Shown piece by piece: positions 43,404 to 51,431 of a stretch of DNA of 64,000 nucleotides; the stretch's first letter is position 1; every line of letters begins with the position of its first letter. The stretch comes from Robiginitalea marina. Its GTDB lineage: Bacteria; Bacteroidota; Bacteroidia; Flavobacteriales; Flavobacteriaceae. Position numbers and translations under genes: made by a program. The notes beneath the pieces are model-generated. The model saw only the letters and a program-made list of their open reading frames with translations. It made no database searches and was not told the origin of the DNA. The stretch is from assembly GCF_024006985.1 (NCBI RefSeq), contig NZ_JAMXIB010000013.1, positions 26,297 to 90,296 of the forward strand, written 5' to 3'.

Positions 43404-43520
43404 GATTCGACGGGGCGACTGAGAAATCTCACCTAAGGAGCGCTGCACGGTCCCCTCCTCCTGAGGGGATTTAGGGGTGGGTCCACCTAACTAGACCTTC
43501 ACATCATTCATGAGATTTCT
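43404..43520 (+). repeat. MITE-like repeat, copy D1 (left-truncated)
   Basis: Contains CGACTGAGAAATCTCACC, the core (GGTCCCCTCCTCCTGAGGGG), ATTTAGGGGTGGGT and ATTCATGAGATTTCT. At 43521 it runs into a different structured unit instead of the usual right arm. Confidence 0.8.
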
Positions 43521-43766
43521 CACCTTGGGGCATACCGCCCCGAGTGGGCGTTTTGCGGTGCTCGCTTTGGCTCGCACAGTTGTTCCTCTTTCTTTTGCTG
43601 GTCCAAAAGAAAGAGGCAAAGAAAAGGACCTCTTTCGAAGGATTAAAGGCGATTTTTGGCCTATGGCCAAAACCGCGGATGGCTAAGGTCGCTCCCTGCT
43701 TCCTGTTCGCTAGGCTCACCGCTGATCCGCTCCCGCCACCGCTATCGCTGGAAATCCTTCGGGCCC
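43521..43766 (+). repeat. Structured repeat unit X, copy 1
   Basis: About 245 bp with nested hairpins: GGGGCATACCGCCCC; a perfect 13-bp stem CCTCTTTCTTTTG / CAAAAGAAAGAGG; TTTTGGCC / GGCCAAAA; and an outer pair CGAAGGATT / AATCCTTCG. ORFs on both strands exist here but look non-coding. A second copy starts 443 bp later. Confidence 0.8.
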
Positions 43767-43829
43767 CCTCAAGTTTAAGTCCTCTTCATTAAACGGGCAT
43801 TCTCGTGCATGCTCGAGGTTACGCGTTAC

Positions 43830-43963
43830 TGTCCTTTCGAAGGAGGCCCGTAAAGGGCTGACTGAGAAATCTCACCTAAGGAGCGCTGCACGGTCCCCTC
43901 CCACGGAGGGGATTTAGGGGTGGGTCCACCGAACTAGACCTTCACATCATTCATGAGATTTCT
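43830..43963 (+). repeat. MITE-like repeat, copy D2
   Basis: Left end TGTCCTTTCGAAGGAGG (one change from the consensus), then CTGAGAAATCTC, a core with CCCACGGAGGGG and ATTCATGAGATTTCTC, then the second X unit. It is colinear with copy D1. Confidence 0.8.
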
Positions 43964-44209
43964 CACCTTGGGGCATACCGCCCCGAGTGGGCGTTTTGCG
44001 GTGCTCGCTTTGGCTCGCACCTTTGTTCCTCTTTCTTTTGCTGGTCCAAAAGAAAGAGGCAAAGAAAAAGACCACTTTCGAAGGATTAAAGGCGGTTTTT
44101 GGCCTATGGCCAAAACCGCGGATGGCTAAGGTCGCTCCCTGCTTCCTGTTCGCTAGGCTCACCGCTGGTCCGCTCCCGCCACCGCTATCGCTGGTAATCC
44201 TTCGGGGCT
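43964..44209 (+). repeat. Structured repeat unit X, copy 2
   Basis: Near-identical to copy 1, shifted by exactly 443 bp, with only scattered substitutions (for example ACCTTTG for CAGTTG, and AAAGACCAC for AAGGACCTC). All hairpin stems are preserved. The remaining gap to 44437 holds a third left arm. Confidence 0.8.
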
Positions 44210-44271
44210 CCTCAAGGAGAGGTCACTTTTAAAAAATGGGCTCTTGTGTGCCTTATTATGATTTGTGTTAG

Positions 44272-44408
44272 TGTCATTTCGAAGGAGCCCCGATAGCTAT
44301 CGGGGCGACTGAGAAATCTCACCTAAGCAGCGCTGCACGGTCCCCTCCTCCGGAGGGGATTTAGGGGTGGGTTTACGAACAAGGCCTGCACATCCGTAAT
44401 CAGATTTC
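44272..44408 (+). repeat. MITE-like repeat, copy E (right end missing)
   Basis: Perfect left end TGTCATTTCGAA, CCCGATAGCTATCGGGG, CTGAGAAATCTCACC and one core unit. It decays at CAGATTTCGCATATC just before the next gene. Confidence 0.8.
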
Positions 44409-44437
44409 GCATATCTTTAGGCGACAACTGATTCCCT

Positions 44438-46129
44438 ATGGCTTTATCGCGCAAAAAGAAGTTCCTGTTCTCTGGCCTGGCGTTGGTGCTGGTCCTGGCG
44501 GTCGTATTCGGGACAGGCGCCCTGAACCGCATTTTGGAGGAATCGCTGGACCGCTATGTGCGGCAGAAAATAGAGGTGACGGGGGGCGAAGGGGAACCTG
44601 CCTACGCTTTTTCCTATGAGGGGATCGATATCGACATCTTTGCCGAGCGCATAACGTTCACCAACTTCCGGATGACGCCCCGGGAGGCCCACCGGGAGGC
44701 ATTCTTCAAGGGGGAAACCCATGAGAAGGCCCTCAAGGAAGCCGGCGTAAGCAAGGTGACCGTGAGGGGGGTGGGGCTGATGAACTTCCTTTGGGACAAA
44801 CAGATCCGCATCAGCGAGGTCCGCATCGATTCGGTTAGGCTCGACCTGGTGGTCCCCGAAGGGCACAAAGAGGCCCTTGAGAAGGAAAAAAAAGGCGGGG
44901 GGTTCTCCCTGGAGGGCATCCGGCTGCCCGGCATTACCGCCCTCACCCTGGAGCGTTTTACCCTGGGAGACTTCGAATTGTCACGGCGCAACGCCTCCTC
45001 GGGCGACACCCTTATGCACTTTACCTCAAGGGGGGGAAGCCTGCAAGGCCTCGGCATGAAGCGGACCGGAGATTCGGAGGCTTCCTTCTTCGAACCCGAT
45101 ATCGGGGGGCTGGTGCTAACGCTCGACCCCGAGCATTTGGCCCTGCCCCAAAACCTTTACCGGATGGGGTTTAAGGAATTGACCTACACCTTCGCCTCGC
45201 GGGACCTCCAGATCAGGGAAATGGCCCTGAGCCCCCGGGAGGACCACCAGGCCTTCCGGGAACAAAACCGGTATAGCTACGAGATCTACGACGCCCACAT
45301 CAAAAATTTGAAGCTCAGCGCATTCGATATGTCTGCCTTCCTGAACCTCGGGATTGTATCCATCGGGCATATAGCGGTCGATAGCCTGGCCCTGAAGATC
45401 TTCCGCGACAAAACCAAACCCTTCAATACCGGAAAGAGGGTGCTGCTGCCCCAGGAGGCCCTTGCCTCCCTTGATTTTCCGCTCCATATCGGTTCCATAG
45501 CGGTCAAAAACAGCTCCATGAACTACGCCGAACAGACCGAATTAGGGGCGCCACCCCTGCTGGTTGATTTTTCGGACCTTGCCCTCGAGGTGCGCCACCT
45601 CACCACCCTGCCCGACAGCCTCAAAGGCCCCACCCCCCTTGAGATCGACCTCGCCGCCAAACTGGACCAGGCGATCCCCGTGGAAGTGCACCTGGAACTG
45701 CCCTACCACACCCCCACCTTCCGCGTGCGGGGGCAAACCGACAGGACTTCGTCTTTCCAGAGCCTGAATAAAACCGTGCTGCCGGCGGTAGGGCTGCAAT
45801 TTACCTCGGGGCGGCTCGACGGGCTGCAGTTCGCCATGACCGGCACCCCCTGGTCGCTCCACGGGGAATTGACCCTGTTGTACCACGACCTGAGCGTGTC
45901 CCTCCACAAAGACGGGAAAGACGACCGCAAAACCCTCTCCTGGGCCGCCAACACCCTGCTGAAGGACGCCAACCCCAACCGGCACGGCCATACCGTGGTG
46001 GGCCTGGTCGAGGCGGAACGCATCCCCTACAAGGGCCTGGGCAACTACATCTGGAAAGGCGTGCAATCGGGCCTGGTGAATTCGTTAAACCCGGTGGGGA
46101 AACGGAGGGTGGTGAAGGGGAAACGCTAG
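44438..46129 (+). CDS. AsmA/DUF748-like membrane-anchored protein, unknown function
   Basis: 563 residues. One N-terminal membrane helix (about 9-27, FLFSGLALVLVLAVVFG) is followed by a long beta-rich periplasmic region with spaced segments such as VRIDSVRLDLVVP and IGHIAVDSLALKIF, reminiscent of AsmA, TamB or DUF748 repeats, and a basic C-terminus. Such proteins are linked to lipid transport or outer-membrane assembly, but the match is by texture only. It is isolated between repeats. Confidence 0.6.
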   Translation: MALSRKKKFLFSGLALVLVLAVVFGTGALNRILEESLDRYVRQKIEVTGGEGEPAYAFSYEGIDIDIFAERITFTNFRMTPREAHREAFFKGETHEKALKEAGVSKVTVRGVGLMNFLWDKQIRISEVRIDSVRLDLVVPEGHKEALEKEKKGGGFSLEGIRLPGITALTLERFTLGDFELSRRNASSGDTLMHFTSRGGSLQGLGMKRTGDSEASFFEPDIGGLVLTLDPEHLALPQNLYRMGFKELTYTFASRDLQIREMALSPREDHQAFREQNRYSYEIYDAHIKNLKLSAFDMSAFLNLGIVSIGHIAVDSLALKIFRDKTKPFNTGKRVLLPQEALASLDFPLHIGSIAVKNSSMNYAEQTELGAPPLLVDFSDLALEVRHLTTLPDSLKGPTPLEIDLAAKLDQAIPVEVHLELPYHTPTFRVRGQTDRTSSFQSLNKTVLPAVGLQFTSGRLDGLQFAMTGTPWSLHGELTLLYHDLSVSLHKDGKDDRKTLSWAANTLLKDANPNRHGHTVVGLVEAERIPYKGLGNYIWKGVQSGLVNSLNPVGKRRVVKGKR

Positions 46130-46142
46130 GGGGATGGGGTAG

Positions 46143-46283
46143 TGTCATTTCGAAGGAGGCCCCTCCCGATTGCTATCGGGACGACTGACTGAGAAATCTC
46201 TTCAAGCAAGACCTGCACGTCATTCCTGAGGTTTCTCACCCCTGAAGTGAGCTTCGCTCTACTTCAGGGGGTTCGAAATGACA
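46143..46283 (+). repeat. MITE-like repeat, copy F (141 bp, complete, no core)
   Basis: Perfect 12-bp ends TGTCATTTCGAA and TTCGAAATGACA, CTGAGAAATCTC, then CTGAGGTTTCTCACC and the CCTGAAGTGAGC hairpin. The GGTCCCC core is absent. It lies upstream of the GIY-YIG gene. Confidence 0.88.
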
Positions 46284-46384
46284 GTGCACAGTTAGGGGTC
46301 AGTTTTCACACTACCAAGGGGGGGGGATCGAAAATGATGGGGAAACTGAATGAGGCCTTCACCATCGATTTATAACTTGCCCTG

Positions 46385-46684
46385 GTGTTTTTCCGCTATT
46401 TCGTATATATCACCACAAACAAAAACCGGACAACCCTTTACGTGGGCGTGACCGGAGACATAAAAGCCCGCTTGGCGAAACATTACCAAAATAGTCTTAA
46501 ACGAAGCAAGGCCTTTGCCGGAAAATATAATTGCTACTACCTGGTGTATTTTGAAGGTTTTGACAGCATTCATAAGGCCATCGCGCGGGAAAAGGAAATC
46601 AAGGCATGGAGGAGGCAGAAAAAGGAGCAGCTCATTAGCAGTTTTAATCCGGCCTGGGAATTCCTGAACACTGGGGCTTTTTAA
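46385..46684 (+). CDS. Small GIY-YIG nuclease domain protein
   Basis: 99 residues, GTG start. FVYITTNKNRTTLYVGVTGD carries the GIY (VYI) and YIG (YVG) elements. A following arginine and histidine (RLAKHY) and the metal-binding glutamate in AIAREKEIKAWRR complete the catalytic set. Stand-alone short GIY-YIG proteins of this size are common in Bacteroidota, with unknown roles. It is bracketed by two 141-bp repeat copies in the same orientation. Confidence 0.9.
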   Translation: MFFRYFVYITTNKNRTTLYVGVTGDIKARLAKHYQNSLKRSKAFAGKYNCYYLVYFEGFDSIHKAIAREKEIKAWRRQKKEQLISSFNPAWEFLNTGAF

Positions 46685-46718
46685 AATCACCTTTGGACCA
46701 ATTACGATTGCGTGTTAC

Positions 46719-46859
46719 TGTCATTTCGAAGGACCTCGACCCCGACAAAGGAGGGGGAGAGGGACTGAGAAACCTCAGCAAGCGGCACCTGCGTATCATT
46801 AATGAGATTTCTCACCCCTGAAGTGAGCTTCGCTCTACTTCAGGGGGTTCGAAATGACA
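46719..46859 (+). repeat. MITE-like repeat, copy G (141 bp, complete, no core)
   Basis: Same length and layout as copy F: TGTCATTTCGAAGGACC, CTGAGAAACCTC, ATGAGATTTCTCACCCCTG, the CTGAAGTGAGCTTCGCTC hairpin and TTCGAAATGACA. It ends 24 bp before the ATG of the histidine kinase gene. Confidence 0.88.
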
Positions 46860-46883
46860 TCAAAACCCCGTATTTTTACTTCC

Positions 46884-48836
46884 ATGAACCTGCGATGGAT
46901 CGGCGGCCTGCTGGGCGGCATTGTGGTACTGGGTTGCGCGCGGAACGAAGGGCCGGCGACGGCGCCTGTGGCGGTAGACAGCGCCCTGGCGGCCTATGAG
47001 GCCGTGCGCGCCGACAAGGCCGTGGCCACGGGGGAAAAGATCGGGCGCAACGAGGCCCTCCTGCGGCAGTGGGCGGGCACGGGCGATACCCTGGAGCTCT
47101 ACCTCCTCGGGCACCGGGCAGGATTGCACCGAAACGCCGGGGAGCTCGACAGCGCCGTGTACTACAGCGCGCAGCTGGTGGCCCGGGCTGCGGCCCTGGG
47201 CGACAGCGCGGCCCTGGCCAACGGGCACTTCCGCCTGGGGTTCTACAGCCGCATGGCCAACCGGTACGACGCTTCCCTGGAGCACTACTACCAGGCCATA
47301 CAACTCTACAAAGCCCTGGGCGACAGCCTCAATGCCGGAAAAAAACTGCTGAACCTGGCCAACCTGCTGAACTTCGGGGGCAATTACCAGGAAGCCGAAG
47401 ACATGGCCGTGGAGGGCCTGGCTTTCGTCGAAAACCGCCCCGTGGAAGAAGATAATCGCTGGATGGCAGGCCTGGTGAATGCCCTGGCGATTTCGTCCAA
47501 GAACCGGAAGAACTACGACGAGGCCCTGGCCTGGTACCAAAAAGCCATGGAGGTCGAAAGTACCCCCCTGGCCGTCCTGAATATCCGCAACAACATGGCG
47601 GCGGTGTACATTTTGCAGGGCCACTACGAAAAGGCGCGCGACCTGCTGGAAGAATTGCGGGCCGACCCGGTACTGGCCGAAGAAAAACGGGCCACCGACC
47701 GGGCCCGGGTGCTCGACAACCTGGGCCTGGCCAAAGCCCGCCTGGGGGAGCCCGGGGCCGAAGCCCTGTTGCAGGAGGCTTACCAGCTGCGCAAGGGCCT
47801 TGATTACAAGGCAGGCCTGCTGTTCAGTACCCTGAACCTCTCGGAGTTCCATGCGGCCGCCAACCCGGAGCGGGCCCGGGCTTTCGCCCTGGAGGCGCGG
47901 GCGCTTTCGGAGGAACTCGAAAACCCCGACGAACAGCTTATGGCCCTGGCCGCGCTCACCAGGGTAGCGGAAGACCCGCGGCCGCACGCCCTGGCCTACC
48001 AGGCCCTGGCCGACAGCCTCGGGGGGGCGCGGGCCCGTGCCCGCGACAACTTTGCCAAGGTGCGGTACGAAACCGAAAAGAACCGGCAGAACTACCTGCT
48101 GGCCAAACAGGATGCGGCCCAGAAAACCCTGGAGCTCCGCCAGGCCCGCACCCGCAACCTCCTGCTGGGGGTCCTGCTGCTGGGGGTAGCGGCCACGGGG
48201 GTCCTTTTGATGCGCCTGCAGCGCAACCGGGCGCGGCGCCGGCAGCTGGAGGCGAGTTATGAAACCGAGGCGCGGATCTCCAAAAAGGTGCACGACGAAC
48301 TGGCCAACGACGTGTTCAACATCCTGAACTACGCCTCGGGCCGGTCGTTGCAGGGGGAGGCCGAACGGGAATTCGTGCTGGGGCAGCTCGACCAGGTGTA
48401 CGCCAAAACCCGGAACATTGCGCGCAACACGGCCGAGGTACCGGCCGACGGGGCCTTCGACCGCCGCCTCAAGGAACTCATAGACGGGTACAACGACGAG
48501 CGCACCCGCATCGTGCTGCGGGGGCTCGACAAAATCCCGTGGCAACGGCTTTCCCAGACCGGGCAGACCACCTGCTACCGGGTGGTGCAGGAACTGCTGG
48601 TAAACCTGAAAAAACACAGCGGGGCCAGCCTGGCCCTGCTGGAGTTCACCCGAAACGGCCGCTGGCTGGAGGTGCGCTACAAAGACAACGGGGTGGGCCT
48701 GCCCCCCGAGGCCCTGCAGGGGCGCAGCGGCCTGGCCAATGCGGAAACCCGTATCCGCGCTACGGGCGGAACCCTTACCTTGCCGGCCGAAAACAAGGGC
48801 GGCCTGGCCTGCTCGTTTACCCTGCCCCTGAATTGA
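46884..48836 (+). CDS. TPR-containing sensor histidine kinase (lipoprotein-type N-terminus)
   Basis: 650 residues from MNLRWIGGLLGGIVVLGCARNE; an earlier in-frame ATG lies inside the repeat end TTCGAAATGACA and would spoil the signal. Tetratricopeptide repeats (about 45-380) are followed by a helix, one membrane span (about 423-445), the phospho-acceptor region ISKKVHDELAND (His about 469) and an HATPase domain with NLKKHSGA (N box), DNGVGLPPEAL (G1) and GLANAETRIRATGG (G2). This is the NarL-partner type of kinase. A response regulator is two genes downstream. Confidence 0.88.
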   Translation: MNLRWIGGLLGGIVVLGCARNEGPATAPVAVDSALAAYEAVRADKAVATGEKIGRNEALLRQWAGTGDTLELYLLGHRAGLHRNAGELDSAVYYSAQLVARAAALGDSAALANGHFRLGFYSRMANRYDASLEHYYQAIQLYKALGDSLNAGKKLLNLANLLNFGGNYQEAEDMAVEGLAFVENRPVEEDNRWMAGLVNALAISSKNRKNYDEALAWYQKAMEVESTPLAVLNIRNNMAAVYILQGHYEKARDLLEELRADPVLAEEKRATDRARVLDNLGLAKARLGEPGAEALLQEAYQLRKGLDYKAGLLFSTLNLSEFHAAANPERARAFALEARALSEELENPDEQLMALAALTRVAEDPRPHALAYQALADSLGGARARARDNFAKVRYETEKNRQNYLLAKQDAAQKTLELRQARTRNLLLGVLLLGVAATGVLLMRLQRNRARRRQLEASYETEARISKKVHDELANDVFNILNYASGRSLQGEAEREFVLGQLDQVYAKTRNIARNTAEVPADGAFDRRLKELIDGYNDERTRIVLRGLDKIPWQRLSQTGQTTCYRVVQELLVNLKKHSGASLALLEFTRNGRWLEVRYKDNGVGLPPEALQGRSGLANAETRIRATGGTLTLPAENKGGLACSFTLPLN

Positions 48837-48862
48837 CGAAAAAGTTTTATTTTAACAGGACC

Positions 48863-50275
48863 ATGGGGAAAACCGCTCGCGTTCTGTTTGGGGCCCTGGC
48901 GGGCCTTTTTTTGCTGGCACCGGCCCGGGGAGGGGCGCAGGTGGTGCCCATCGGGAACCTGCGGACCCTGAAGGGCACGGCCGTGGACCCGCACACCCGT
49001 ACCCTCTACGCGATGTGGCCCGACAGCATCCGGCTGTACCTGGCGCCCGATTACCGCCAAAGCCGGCTGGTGAAGGTTCCCCGGTTGGATGCGGATTTTC
49101 CCCTGTCGTTCCACGTGGTAACCGCCGATTCCACCCTGTACATGGTCCAAGGGATGGGCGGGATGGTCTACCGCCTGAAAGGCGACAGCCTCCGACGCCT
49201 CGACCATTCCTTTACCCACAAGATGCAGATTGGTTCCACCTTATTTGTAGAGAACGATACCATTTTCCGCTATGGGGGGTACGGGTTCTGGTCGCACCGC
49301 AACTTCTTTACCTACTTCAGCAAGGCCTCCCGCGAATGGGAAGTGGTGGCCCCCACCGGCAGCGAGGAAGTACCCCCGGGCAGCGACAATTCCTACATCA
49401 CCCGCAGCGGGCCCTACTGGTACGTCTTCGGGGGGAGGGTTCTGGACCCCATCGACCCCCTGAGGATGCATCCGAACAGGGACCTCTGGCGGTACCACAC
49501 GGGGGAAAAGCGGTGGGAATTCCTGGGCTCCATGAAAGACAACTTCGAAAAGAACCCCATGGTGGTCCACCTGGGCGACAAAATCCTCTTCGGGAACCCA
49601 AACCGCCATGAGTTTTTTCTGGTCGACCCGGGGAACAACCGCCTGACCACCCATAAAATCACCCCGAAAAATTACGGGGTGTTGCCTATGGACATCAACG
49701 CCAGGCAGGGCGGTTCTTTTTACACCGACGGGCAGCTCTATGTGCTCAAAAGCCTCAACCGCCCACGGGCAGGGGATCCGGATGGCAAGGTCGGGTTTGA
49801 AATCATGCCCCTTGAAGACTTCCTGGGGCCTGCGGTGCGGGAAGAAGCCCTTTACGGGCGGGCCGGGTTCCCCTGGGGGCCGGCCGGCGGGGTGCTGGGG
49901 GCGGCCCTGGCGGTAGGTTTGCTGGTGCTGGGGCGCCGCAGGTTTCGCGAACGCGACAAGATTTTGGTAGGTGAAGGGGGCATGCGCTATAAAGGCCGAC
50001 GCCTCGACATCGACCCCCGCTCCCTGGCCGTGCTGCTGCTGCTGTTGCGGGCCGACCGCGACGTGCCCGCCCAGCAGGTGCTGGACCTGGTGGAAAAACC
50101 CCACCTGAACCCCGTACACAACATCAAAGTGCGCAACCAGGTGGTGGAAAGCCTGAATTTCCGCTTTAAAACCCTGCTGGAAACCGAGGAAGACCTCATC
50201 CGTGCGTACCGTTCGGAGCAGGACAAGCGCATTAAGGTGTACCGCATCGACAAGGGGCCCTTTTTGCTGCGGTAA
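48863..50275 (+). CDS. Membrane protein with periplasmic beta-propeller and cytoplasmic winged-helix-like domain
   Basis: 470 residues from the ATG giving MGKTARVLFGALAGLFLLAP, a Sec signal. Residues about 25-330 look like kelch-type propeller blades (RSGPYWYVFGGRVLDP; LWRYHTGEKRWEFLG). One membrane span (about 340-362) is followed by a roughly 85-residue basic domain (MRYKGRRLDIDPRSLAVLLL; NIKVRNQVVESLNFRFKTLL) resembling winged-helix transcription factors. It starts 26 bp after the kinase gene. A membrane-bound transcription factor is an inference. Confidence 0.72.
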   Translation: MGKTARVLFGALAGLFLLAPARGGAQVVPIGNLRTLKGTAVDPHTRTLYAMWPDSIRLYLAPDYRQSRLVKVPRLDADFPLSFHVVTADSTLYMVQGMGGMVYRLKGDSLRRLDHSFTHKMQIGSTLFVENDTIFRYGGYGFWSHRNFFTYFSKASREWEVVAPTGSEEVPPGSDNSYITRSGPYWYVFGGRVLDPIDPLRMHPNRDLWRYHTGEKRWEFLGSMKDNFEKNPMVVHLGDKILFGNPNRHEFFLVDPGNNRLTTHKITPKNYGVLPMDINARQGGSFYTDGQLYVLKSLNRPRAGDPDGKVGFEIMPLEDFLGPAVREEALYGRAGFPWGPAGGVLGAALAVGLLVLGRRRFRERDKILVGEGGMRYKGRRLDIDPRSLAVLLLLLRADRDVPAQQVLDLVEKPHLNPVHNIKVRNQVVESLNFRFKTLLETEEDLIRAYRSEQDKRIKVYRIDKGPFLLR

Positions 50276-50409
50276 GCCCCGGTTTTCCGATGGTTTAAAA
50301 ATACCTGCATTGCAATGCAGCTAATTTTCGGAGGCCCTGACAGGCCGCTGCGCTACTTTCGCCTTACGGAAACCCGCACCCCGGAACCCAAACTTTTCGG
50401 GGCCTGTGC

Positions 50410-50450
50410 GGAAACCCGTAAGGAACCCATGAAAGGAGCCCGTAGTTTTG
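50410..50450 (+). promoter_or_regulatory. Promoter of response regulator gene with 16-bp motif P
   Basis: GGAAACCCGTAAGGAA (50410-50425), 17 nt, then a perfect -7 box TAGTTTTG (50443-50450). The same arrangement recurs before the WecA-like gene. A degenerate third match (GGAAACCCGCACCCCGGAA) lies about 40 bp upstream. Confidence 0.7.
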
Positions 50451-50512
50451 GACAAGACAGCAAGGAAGCGGCCCGGAAGCCGCCTTCCCTGCCGAACCAA
50501 AAATCGCGCATT

Positions 50513-51178
50513 ATGTTCAAAAAGGTCCTGGTTGTAGAAGACATCGACAGCATCAACATCGGGCTCACGGCCACCCTCAGTGCGTCCTTCCCCTTTGCCA
50601 TAGACCACGCCAAGTATTGCGACAACGCCCTGCTGAAGCTCAAAAAGGCGCTGCTCGACGGGGAGCCCTTCGACCTGCTCATCACCGACCTGTCGTTTAA
50701 AGGGGGCCCCGGCAACGGCCAGCTCCACTCGGGGGACGAACTCATCTGCGAGGCCAAGGCCCTGCAGCCCGACCTGCACACCATCATCTATTCCATCGAA
50801 GACCGCGCGCACAAAATCAGGGAATTCATGGAAGAGCTGAACGTAAACGGCTATGTGCTGAAGGGGCGGGAGAGCTCGCTGCAGATGGTGCAGGCCATTG
50901 AAGCGATCAGCAGGAAGGCCACTTACCTGTCGCCCGAATTGTCGCGCAGCTTAAGCCAGGCCCCGAGCCTGGAAATCGATGAATACGACCTGTTGCTGTT
51001 GCAGGAACTGGCCAGCGGGTACTCGCAGGTAGAGATAGCCGACCGCTTTGCCCAACAGGGCATTACCCCCAGCAGCCTGAGCAGCGTGGAGAAACGCATC
51101 AACCGCCTGAAAGATTATTTCATGGCGCGAAACATCCCCAACCTGATTGCCCTGGCCAAGGATATGGGGTTGTTCTGA
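50513..51178 (+). CDS. Response regulator with receiver and HTH output
   Basis: 221 residues from MFKKVLVVEDIDS; the upstream extension of the frame is not receiver-like. The receiver domain (1-125) has acidic residues in VVEDID, phospho-acceptor Asp59 in LLITDLSFKG and a lysine in YVLKGRES. The C-terminal part (about 155-221; LLQELASGYSQVEIADRFAQ) is a LuxR-like HTH of divergent type. It probably pairs with the TPR histidine kinase in the same cluster. Confidence 0.88.
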   Translation: MFKKVLVVEDIDSINIGLTATLSASFPFAIDHAKYCDNALLKLKKALLDGEPFDLLITDLSFKGGPGNGQLHSGDELICEAKALQPDLHTIIYSIEDRAHKIREFMEELNVNGYVLKGRESSLQMVQAIEAISRKATYLSPELSRSLSQAPSLEIDEYDLLLLQELASGYSQVEIADRFAQQGITPSSLSSVEKRINRLKDYFMARNIPNLIALAKDMGLF

Positions 51179-51222
51179 ACGGATTTTAACAGTTGCGAAA
51201 CCGATTTAGTGCCCGGGCCTGA

Positions 51223-51263
51223 GGAAACCCGTAAGGAAGTTCGCCCATGGGAGAATACCTTTG
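51223..51263 (+). promoter_or_regulatory. Promoter upstream of WecA-like gene with 16-bp motif P
   Basis: GGAAACCCGTAAGGAA (51223-51238), 17 nt, then TACCTTTG (51256-51263). Motif and spacing are identical to the response regulator promoter, suggesting one shared regulator or sigma factor. Confidence 0.7.
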
Positions 51264-51327
51264 GTCGTATCCCCCGAATCAGGGCCGGAAAGCCCCGGAA
51301 ATACAGAGAACCCTAACCAACCGCTAT

Positions 51328-51420
51328 ATGAAAAAGAACTACATCCACGCCATCACCAACGAATTCAGAAGCCTTCCGGAGGGGGTGCGCCCCTGCCTTC
51401 CAGCCGTGACCCCTCTCTAA
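51328..51420 (+). CDS. Possible 30-residue leader ORF
   Basis: ATG after a CCCTAACCAACCGCTAT leader reads MKKNYIHAITNEFRSLPEGV and then a Pro/Cys-containing tail ending TPL. It starts about 55-60 nt after the predicted transcription start and ends 11 bp before the WecA-like ATG. It could be a small protein or a leader peptide; evidence is only position and start context. Confidence 0.3.
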   Translation: MKKNYIHAITNEFRSLPEGVRPCLPAVTPL

Positions 51421-51431
51421 GACGCCACGCC

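Noticed and set aside
43504..44232. Paired near-identical ORFs of 70-80 codons on both strands
   Set aside because: They lie inside the hairpin-rich X units, are open on both strands at once, and have Lys/Arg/Ser- or Leu/Phe-rich composition explained by the stems. Treated as repeats, not genes.
43404..44410. Possible CRISPR array
   Set aside because: Repeat period is 443 bp with long units and no short regular spacers or cas genes.
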